Origin: Puniceicoccaceae bacterium K14
GTDB taxonomy: Bacteria > Verrucomicrobiota > Verrucomicrobiia > Opitutales > Opitutaceae
NCBI GenBank assembly: GCA_022538095.1
Contig: JAKYXN010000008.1
Location: 56,646-120,645 of the forward strand
Reading direction: 5' to 3'
Length of the DNA stretch: 64,000 nt
Shown: one piece after another, positions 57,665 to 64,000 of the stretch
Position numbering within the stretch: the first letter of the stretch is position 1
Layout: every line of letters begins with the position of its first letter
Notes under the pieces: generated by a model
Databases searched by the model: none
Seen by the model: the letters and a program-made list of their open reading frames with translations, nothing else
Told to the model about the DNA's origin: nothing
Program-made: the position numbers and the translations under genes

Positions 57665-58822
57665 TCAGTCGCCTAATTGAGTCCAGCTAGCGTTATTACT
57701 CGAAGAAGACACTACTGCTTCAATAAAAGCCATTCCGCGAACACCGTCATCGATTTTTGGATAATCGAGAGTGATTTCATCGACTACTTCTCCCGAACGC
57801 GTGATGCGGATGTGATTCGCAAAATTCTTATAGATTGTCGCAAAGGCCTCTAGATATCCCTCCGGGTGCGCGGCCGGCGTACGTGTACAAGTCTTGGCCG
57901 CCTCGCAAAGATAATCATGTCCAGTTCGGTAAACCTCAGTTGGCTTGTCCAAATGCTTTACCAAAAGCGTATTCGGTTCGTTTTGATGCCACTCCAAACC
58001 GCCGGTTTCACCGTACACTCGAATGTTCAAGTTGTTTTCTTCACCCACCGATATCTGCGATGCGTGAAGCACTCCTTTCGCTTCATTCTCCAGCCTGAGT
58101 AGGACGCTACCATCATCGTCTAGCAATCGTCCATCTACGAAAGTAGATAAATCCGCAGCTAGCTCCAATATCTTCAGCCCAGTAATGTACTCTGCCAAAT
58201 TCTCGGCATGCGTACCAATGTCTCCGATACAGCCAGCCGCGCCCGAACGTTTTGGGTCAGTTCGCCAAGCAGCTTGCTTTTGGTCCGTCGCTTCCAAATT
58301 TGTAGCCAACCAACCTTGTGGATATTCCACTACAACCTTACGCACTTTCCCAATAGCGCCATTTTTCACCATATGACGCGCTTGCTTCACGAGCGGATAA
58401 CCCGTGTAATTGTGAGTTAACCCATACAGGAGCCCCGATTTTTCGACGATCTGCTGAAGCTCTTTAGCTTCAGCCAAATCGAATGTCGCCGGTTTATCGG
58501 ACAGCACGTGAAAGCCTGCCTCCAAAGCAGCCTTCGCTGCAGGGAAGTGAAGATGGTTGGGCGTTACAATCGCCACGAAATCCATTCGCTCGCTTTCCGG
58601 CAAAGCAGACTCCTTCGCCATCATCTCTTCGAAGGTGGCATAGCAGCGATCTGCCGGAATAAAGAAATCCTTGCCTGAATCTATACAACGTTGAGCATCG
58701 GAGCTAAATGCTCCGCAAACAAGTTCAATTTGTTGATCGATCGCTGCCGCAATTCGGTGTACGTATCCGATAAAAGCGCCACGGCCGCCGCCGACCATTC
58801 CCATTTTGATTTTTCCACTCAT
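57665..58822 (-). CDS. Gfo/Idh/MocA-family oxidoreductase (second)
   Basis: 385 residues from the ATG at 58822 (MSGKIKMGMVGGGRGAF); five upstream codons are also open. Rossmann GMVGGGRGAFIG, the EKP-equivalent region LSDKPATFDLAEA and the C-terminal block CIGDIGTHAENLAEYITGL fit. It converges on anSME with 13 bases between stops. It forms a minus-strand unit with the TIM-barrel gene upstream (37 bases away). Substrate unknown; probably a sugar or polyol. Confidence 0.9.
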   Translation of the reverse strand: MSGKIKMGMVGGGRGAFIGYVHRIAAAIDQQIELVCGAFSSDAQRCIDSGKDFFIPADRCYATFEEMMAKESALPESERMDFVAIVTPNHLHFPAAKAALEAGFHVLSDKPATFDLAEAKELQQIVEKSGLLYGLTHNYTGYPLVKQARHMVKNGAIGKVRKVVVEYPQGWLATNLEATDQKQAAWRTDPKRSGAAGCIGDIGTHAENLAEYITGLKILELAADLSTFVDGRLLDDDGSVLLRLENEAKGVLHASQISVGEENNLNIRVYGETGGLEWHQNEPNTLLVKHLDKPTEVYRTGHDYLCEAAKTCTRTPAAHPEGYLEAFATIYKNFANHIRITRSGEVVDEITLDYPKIDDGVRGMAFIEAVVSSSSNNASWTQLGD

Positions 58823-58859
58823 GTCTTTAACTTTCAATTAGGGTTATCGCTTTAGTCCT

Positions 58860-59912
58860 TTATTGGTTCTCTTTGTCGAAAGCTGAATCGAAGACTACAT
58901 CGCTTCTTGGAAAATTCACTTTACGCGTGAAAGCACAGCTCTCAGCAGCTCCATGAAAGCGGTCCATTCGTCCATCTTCCCATTCCACAGAGAGTGGTCC
59001 CGTGTATTGAATGTCGTTGAGCGCTACAATGATCTCTTCGAAATTCGTATCTCCGCGCCCTACTGACCGGAAATCCCATGCGCGACGTGGATCCATAAAA
59101 TCGGTATGTCCACCGAATACGCCCACATCACCATTCCCATGACCCCACCAAGCATCCTTCATGTGAACGTGGAATATACGCTCGGGAAACTCTCGGATGA
59201 ACTTCACGTAATCGACTCCTTGGTAACCTAAGTGAGAAGGATCGTAGTTAAACCCAAAACGTGGGTGGTTATCGAGTGCCTCAAGAGCTCTGGCCGAAGT
59301 CGCAATATCAAAAGCTATTTCAGTTGGGTGAACCTCCAAAGCAAAGTAGACATCCTCTTTTTCAAACTCATCTAAGATGACCTTGAAGCGTCTGGCGAAA
59401 TCATCGTATCCCTTTTGAAGATACTCTTGGCTCGTTGGCGGGAATGCATACAACGCGTGCCAAATACTGGAACCAGTAAAACCATTAACAACCGCCTTAC
59501 CATTGCCTCCTGGTCTGGTCGCCATATAGTCTTTCCCAGCGTCGAAAAACTTCCTAGCAGCCTTTGCTGTGTCAATCAACTCCTGAGCGGCCCGTTGTCT
59601 AACACCTTCTGGGTCACCATCTCCCCAAATTTCCGGTGAGAGTATTGCTTTGTGGCGCTCGTCAATGTTGTCGCAAACGCATTGCCCCACTAAATGATTC
59701 GAGATGGCATAACACGAAAGTTCGCTCTGCTTTATCAGGTCCCATTTTGCCTCGACATAGCCTTCTTGGTTTAACGCTTTTTGCACATCGAAATGGTCTC
59801 CCCAACAGGCCAATTCGACGCCGTCATAGCCCATTTCTTTGATTTTGGGGAGAAGCTCTGCAATCGACAAATCTGCCCATTGCCCGGTGAATAAGGTAAC
59901 TGGTCTACTCAT
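58860..59912 (-). CDS. Sugar phosphate isomerase/epimerase-like TIM barrel (second)
   Basis: 350 residues from the ATG at 59912 ([15 protein letters not shown]); the frame is open up to 59993. TIM-barrel blocks [52 protein letters not shown] and [11 protein letters not shown] give the metal-binding Glu, His, Asp and Glu. It precedes the second dehydrogenase gene and is divergent from the GH3 gene. It is much longer than the first isomerase here (350 against 248), so the two pairs are not simple copies. Confidence 0.9.
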   Translation of the reverse strand: MSRPVTLFTGQWADLSIAELLPKIKEMGYDGVELACWGDHFDVQKALNQEGYVEAKWDLIKQSELSCYAISNHLVGQCVCDNIDERHKAILSPEIWGDGDPEGVRQRAAQELIDTAKAARKFFDAGKDYMATRPGGNGKAVVNGFTGSSIWHALYAFPPTSQEYLQKGYDDFARRFKVILDEFEKEDVYFALEVHPTEIAFDIATSARALEALDNHPRFGFNYDPSHLGYQGVDYVKFIREFPERIFHVHMKDAWWGHGNGDVGVFGGHTDFMDPRRAWDFRSVGRGDTNFEEIIVALNDIQYTGPLSVEWEDGRMDRFHGAAESCAFTRKVNFPRSDVVFDSAFDKENQ

Positions 59913-60292
59913 GATTGAGTAATTCACAACGGCTTTTGTCAGAGTTCCAGTTAAAAAGTTAATTACCTTGGTAATATTGACGAAATTTGACAAATTCTGA
60001 AATCTCCGACCCTATTGGAAATCAATTTTTAAAATCTGATTATTAATAATACCCAAGAAGCGTAATCGAGCTTCATTGAAACCAAATTCACAGCTTCAAA
60101 CACAGGAACCAGAAAGGCTTTTCCAATTACGATTGTTAAGCGACTCGTCGACGGAAAAACCGATAGTGCCAGACTAAACCACTTACTTAGCTAGGACAGC
60201 CCTAAGTGCAATTAGGGCTTTGAGATTTCGCCTTATAAACCTACTAGACCCTTTAACCCTTAACTAACACCACCTCATAGCATTATTGCGCC
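59913..60292. other. 380-base noncoding gap between the second sugar pair and the GH3 gene
   Basis: No gene seen. It is a divergent promoter region. The main structure is a perfect 8-base stem AGCCCTAA/TTAGGGCT at 60198-60219 (loop GTGCAA), about 74 bases before the GH3 start. It could be a leader hairpin or an operator. Confidence 0.6.
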
Positions 60293-62839
60293 ATGAGAAT
60301 TATCTTTTTTCACCTTTTTCTAGGCCTCCTTATCGGAGCCACACCAAGTGCCGCTGCCCCAGACAGAAGCGAACTCGACGCAAAAGCAGCTGAACAAGCC
60401 GCGATGCTCGTGTCTCAAATGACACTGGACGAAAAGGTGGCCTTGATCGAAATGGACTCCGGCGCTGTCGAGCGACTGGATATTCCCGCCCACCATTGGT
60501 GGAACGAAGCCCTCCACGGAATCGCTCGACGCGGTAAGGCCACTCAATTTCCCATTCCACTCTCCATGGCATCCACTTGGAACCCGAGGTTGATCCACAA
60601 AATGGGAACAGCGATCAGCGACGAAGCGCGCGCCTTGCACCACTCCGATTCTGCAGAAGATGCCACCAAACGCTACCATGGCCTCACCATCTGGAGTCCG
60701 GTCGTAAACATTGCGAGAGATCCACGCTGGGGCCGCACAGAAGAAGGCTACGGTGAAGACCCTCATCTTGTTTCTCGTATGGGAGTCGCATTTGTCGAAG
60801 GTTTGCAGGGTGACAATCCCGATTACCTCAAAACGGTTGCCACAGTAAAACACTTTGTGGTCAACAACACAGAACATAATCGACTACACGCTCACCCATC
60901 AGTCACTGAACGTTCACTCCGCGAGTTCTATCTGCCTGCTTACCGCACTGCAATAGACGAAGCAGGTGTTGAATCCTTCATGACCGCTTACAACGGCGTC
61001 AATGGCGCTCCCTGCTCGGCAAATCGTTGGTTACTCACGGACCTCTTGCGCGACGAGTGGGGGTTTAACGGAACTGTGGTCACAGATGTAGGCGTTCCTA
61101 AGTGGATGTTCCTGGAACATAAATTTGCCAAAGACGGTATGGGCTCCGCCGCCGCCATGCTAACCGCAGGTGTCGATGTCTACTGTGGAGGCGAGAGCGA
61201 TTGGGCGAAACAAGCCGTTGAGTCAGGATTGATGGACGAAGCCTACCTCGACCGAGCCGTCACACGCAGCCTCGCCACTCGCATCAAACTCGGCCTCCAC
61301 CGCCCAGAGGAAAACAACCCCTATTCTCACATTCCAATCGAGGTGGTCGGCTCTAAAAAGCACACAGACATCGCCCGGCAAATTGCCCGCGAAGGCATCG
61401 TGATGCTACAGAATAACAACAACGTGCTCCCTGCGACCCCACAGAAATACGATCGTATCGTAATTGGAGGACGCTACTCTACCGGAGCTTCTCTTGGCGC
61501 TTACAGCGGCACTCCTACGCACCCCGCAGTCTCACCGGCGGCTGGCCTCAAAGCAATAGCCAGCCAAGACTTCGAATTCGCTAGCCAGTTCGGCGGATCG
61601 TGGGTCCCTGTGCCAGAAGCTAATCTAAACATCCCCGGAGACCCGTCCACTCGAGGACTAAAAGGTGAGTATTTTGCCAATACAAACCTGGAAGGAGACC
61701 CACAAACAACACGTGTCGATCCCATCGTAAATTTCGAATGGCCAAAACCGCTTTCCCATATCGATCCCTCTATTCCTCAACCAAATTTCTCAGCACGTTG
61801 GACGGGACAACTCACTCCAAGCGTAAGTGGCAAGCACGTCTTCTCCATCGAAGCTCATAATAGCGCACGGGTCTGGATCAACGGCGAACTCATACTAGAT
61901 ATCTGGCATCGTAAAGCGGAAGACTCTCAAATATCAGGCGAAATCAATTTAACTGCAGGCAAATCAGTCGACATCAAAATTGAATACGTCGACAAAACAA
62001 GCATCGCCCCGGAAGCAAAGATCTGGGTCAAATTCAAGTGGGTAGAACCACAACAAACAATCGAAGCATCCGACCCGCAACGCGACCTGTTTGTCTACGT
62101 TGGCGGGCTTACCCACGAAATGGCTCACGAAAGCCATGATCTGATGGACTTAAGTTTTCCTGCCGAGCAAATCGAAGAAATTCGCGATCTTGCTAAAACC
62201 TATCCCAATATAGTCGTCGTCGTAAATTCCGGCACGGCAGTCGAACTCGATGAGCTTCGTGAACTCGTTCCCGGTATCTTAGTCCAGTGGTTTCCGGGTC
62301 AAGAAGGCGGAACCGCTCTCGCCGAAGTTATAACTGGTCTAGTCAATCCATCTGGACATCTCCCCTTTTCCATCTACACCGATTCTTCCAAACTGCCCAA
62401 TTTCGAAGACTATGAACCACAAAAAGGTCGTACTTACATGTACGCAACCGACAACATAACATACGCATTCGGCGAAGGTCTCAGCTACACAGAATTCGAA
62501 TACACAAACTTCCAGGTTTTCTCTGACAAAGATAAGGTTTCAATAAAGCTAAACGTATCCAATATCGGCGATAGGGATGGCGATGATATCGTTCAAATCT
62601 ATGCTTCAAATCTCGATTCACTGGTTTATCAACCAATAAAGCAGCTTAAGGCATTTAAACGCGTCACCGTACCTGCAAAAAAATCAGTCTCCGTGGAATT
62701 CGAATTCCCCATCGAATCCCTCGCATGGTGGAATGAATTGAAGCAAGAATTCGTCGTCGACCAAGGTCGATACAGCATTCAAGCAGGCCAGGCCTCCAAT
62801 AAAATCGTCGCTAAAAAGACAATACAAATAGCCGAATAA
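60293..62839 (+). CDS. Secreted glycoside hydrolase family 3 with PA14 domain
   Basis: 848 residues, signal peptide (cleavage after SAAA near 22). The GH3 N-terminal barrel has HHWWNEALHGIARRG and the nucleophile Asp265 in VVTDVG. A PA14 carbohydrate-binding domain is inserted at about 453-590 (LKGEYFANTNLEGD), and the C-terminal part has the fibronectin III-like domain. The WWNEALHG block points to the beta-xylosidase/beta-glucosidase side of GH3. It is followed 30 bases later by an SGNH esterase gene, suggesting joint attack on acetylated xylan-like glycans. Confidence 0.93.
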   Translation: MRIIFFHLFLGLLIGATPSAAAPDRSELDAKAAEQAAMLVSQMTLDEKVALIEMDSGAVERLDIPAHHWWNEALHGIARRGKATQFPIPLSMASTWNPRLIHKMGTAISDEARALHHSDSAEDATKRYHGLTIWSPVVNIARDPRWGRTEEGYGEDPHLVSRMGVAFVEGLQGDNPDYLKTVATVKHFVVNNTEHNRLHAHPSVTERSLREFYLPAYRTAIDEAGVESFMTAYNGVNGAPCSANRWLLTDLLRDEWGFNGTVVTDVGVPKWMFLEHKFAKDGMGSAAAMLTAGVDVYCGGESDWAKQAVESGLMDEAYLDRAVTRSLATRIKLGLHRPEENNPYSHIPIEVVGSKKHTDIARQIAREGIVMLQNNNNVLPATPQKYDRIVIGGRYSTGASLGAYSGTPTHPAVSPAAGLKAIASQDFEFASQFGGSWVPVPEANLNIPGDPSTRGLKGEYFANTNLEGDPQTTRVDPIVNFEWPKPLSHIDPSIPQPNFSARWTGQLTPSVSGKHVFSIEAHNSARVWINGELILDIWHRKAEDSQISGEINLTAGKSVDIKIEYVDKTSIAPEAKIWVKFKWVEPQQTIEASDPQRDLFVYVGGLTHEMAHESHDLMDLSFPAEQIEEIRDLAKTYPNIVVVVNSGTAVELDELRELVPGILVQWFPGQEGGTALAEVITGLVNPSGHLPFSIYTDSSKLPNFEDYEPQKGRTYMYATDNITYAFGEGLSYTEFEYTNFQVFSDKDKVSIKLNVSNIGDRDGDDIVQIYASNLDSLVYQPIKQLKAFKRVTVPAKKSVSVEFEFPIESLAWWNELKQEFVVDQGRYSIQAGQASNKIVAKKTIQIAE

Positions 62840-62869
62840 CGAGAATCAACAACCTAACAAAAATACAGA

Positions 62870-63598
62870 ATGAATAAATATACTCATTTCGCCTTTGCGA
62901 TACTCGTGGCTATCTTAGCCTCTGTCACACAAGCTGAACCCGAATTTTTCACTCCTAAAAAAGATCTAGACGGCCTCAAGCAAAACACTGAAATCCAAGT
63001 GGATTTACCAAACGTTCTTCTTCTCGGAGATTCAATTTCAATTGGATACACACCCGTGGTAATAGATCTCCTAAAGGACGTAGCCAATACCCAACGTCCC
63101 AATGCCAATTGCGGTAGCACAGCAGCTGGAATCAAGAAGATCGATAGCTGGTTGGGAGACTCCAATTGGGACATTATCCACTTCAACTGGGGTTTGCACG
63201 ACCTTTGCTATCGTCACCCAGACTCCAAAGAAACCGGCCATCGCGACAAGATAAACGGGAAAGTAACCGTTTCATTGGAAAAATACGAAACCAACCTCGA
63301 CGCACTCGTTGTACGCCTTAAAGAAACCGGAGCTAAATTGCTTTGGGTCAATACCACTCCCGTACCTCCAGGTGAAGTCGGACGCTTCCCTGGCGATGAA
63401 CTGAAGTATAACGCTGTAGCCGCAAAAATAATGGAAAAGCACGGCATTCCGATCAATGACCTACACAATGTCGCTGCCTCTTTCAGCCCCGAACTTTGGC
63501 AAGGTCCCGGCAACGTCCATTTCTCCAAAGAAGGTTCCGCTCAATTAGGAGAAAAGGTAGCAACATTCATAAAAGACTTCCTCCCCAAAGAGCAGTAA
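62870..63598 (+). CDS. Secreted SGNH/GDSL hydrolase (carbohydrate esterase-like)
   Basis: 242 residues, signal peptide (cleavage near TQA). Catalytic pattern of SGNH hydrolases: block I VLLLGDSISIGY with the nucleophile Ser, block III FNWGLHDL, and block V VHFSKEG with His. It probably removes acetyl or other acyl groups from a polysaccharide and works with the GH3 enzyme 30 bases upstream. The substrate is inferred only from the neighbour. Confidence 0.88.
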   Translation: MNKYTHFAFAILVAILASVTQAEPEFFTPKKDLDGLKQNTEIQVDLPNVLLLGDSISIGYTPVVIDLLKDVANTQRPNANCGSTAAGIKKIDSWLGDSNWDIIHFNWGLHDLCYRHPDSKETGHRDKINGKVTVSLEKYETNLDALVVRLKETGAKLLWVNTTPVPPGEVGRFPGDELKYNAVAAKIMEKHGIPINDLHNVAASFSPELWQGPGNVHFSKEGSAQLGEKVATFIKDFLPKEQ

Positions 63599-64000
63599 GC
63601 CCATTCAAAGGTTTAGACCCTTCTACTCTAGGCATCCATTCCCTTTTCCTCAGATTCAATTTTCACGAATCGCCAGGAGAGAGCCGTTAATTTGAAGCAA
63701 AATGGGAGAACGCTCCGATAAGCAGACTTATTTTCAAGTTTGAAAATCATCTCACAGGTCGCACTTGTCCGTATCCATATAATCGATCCAACAATCCTCG
63801 CAAAACTTCATCGCCTAACACTCGATTTGGCTTTGCCAATCGATTGCTCCGAAATTGGCTAGAACCCCTAGTCCACATGGTAGTCAGAACGATGTGTTAG
63901 ATTACGCTAGAGCAACTTTCTTTAAAATAGTCGCATTTTAATAGCGCTTTTTCTCAAAAAGCAGTTAGGGTGCCTCTTCCATGAAACCGTTAAGCATGGA
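63599..64000. other. 402-base noncoding end of the window
   Basis: No convincing gene. It holds a hairpin GCTTTTT/AAAAAGC at 63946-63962 with a 3-base loop. An ATG at 63981 opens a frame (MKPLSM) that runs off the right edge and may be the start of a next gene. No other feature seen. Confidence 0.5.

Noticed and set aside
60320..60877. 185-residue minus-strand frame inside the GH3 gene
   Set aside because: Opposite strand of a conserved GH3 barrel; the real gene has a signal peptide and catalytic Asp.
1..64000. CRISPR array, IS element, prophage, tRNA or rRNA gene
   Set aside because: No regularly spaced repeats, transposase, integrase or recognisable RNA gene was seen in any gap.

Overview
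The window looks like a chromosomal segment of a marine-type Verrucomicrobiota bacterium, probably class Opitutae (Pelagicoccus/Coraliomargarita-like). This is inferred from gene content: a tiny basic protein of the kind I associate with the Chlamydiae/Verrucomicrobia group (19220-19375), a TonB-dependent receptor with a carboxypeptidase-regulatory-like N-terminus, several Gfo/Idh/MocA dehydrogenase plus TIM-barrel isomerase pairs, an anaerobic sulfatase-maturating enzyme, and a short GyrB/GyrA-type topoisomerase pair. Several genes start with GTG or TTG. I see no tRNA, rRNA, CRISPR array, insertion sequence, phage or plasmid gene.

Region by region: 1-4052 holds a cut-off hypothetical gene and a convergent pair made of a polyamine-type periplasmic binding protein and a hybrid sensor kinase. 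4106-6243 is glgC plus a tandem universal stress protein. 6433-10475 is sulfate activation (cysD, cysN) with an aminotransferase upstream and an unknown small gene downstream. 10559-18688 is a long minus-strand housekeeping block (rpoZ, smpB, thrB, trmL, a family 9 glycosyltransferase, serS, tilS, ftsH). 18870-19375 carries cutA and the small basic protein. 19441-23406 is a minus-strand envelope group (M23 peptidase, two lipoproteins, a methyltransferase). 23585-28971 is a plus-strand trio: a DUF2760-like membrane protein and two non-canonical Hsp70 proteins. 29048-30688 has a HAD acid phosphatase and a lone GvpL/GvpF-family protein. 31109-36457 has purD and a type IIA topoisomerase operon. 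36508-42075 is mostly uncharacterised: a 924-residue single-span protein, a periplasmic protein with four TonB-C-like repeats, and three small genes including an RNase H-like one.

42160-45459 is a peroxide-stress unit: ahpC-ahpF facing an OxyR-like LysR regulator, with a putative operator before the regulator and a hairpin between ahpC and ahpF. 45475-48561 has a truncated haemoglobin, a CvfB-like S1 protein, an ExoD-like membrane protein and riboflavin synthase. From 48607 to the end the content is catabolic: an AraC regulator divergent from a dehydrogenase/isomerase pair, a TonB receptor translationally coupled to a Tat-exported PhoD phosphatase with a Pho-box-like site upstream, anSME, a second dehydrogenase/isomerase pair, and a secreted GH3-PA14 glycosidase followed by an SGNH esterase.

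The genes suggest an aerobic or microaerobic heterotroph that scavenges phosphate from organic esters, breaks down acetylated or sulfated polysaccharides, stores glycogen and resists peroxide. The most unusual items are the four-repeat TonB-C-like protein, the Hsp70 trio, the lone GvpL/F protein and the binding-protein/kinase pair with no transporter. None is proven to be a new system; they are the best candidates here.
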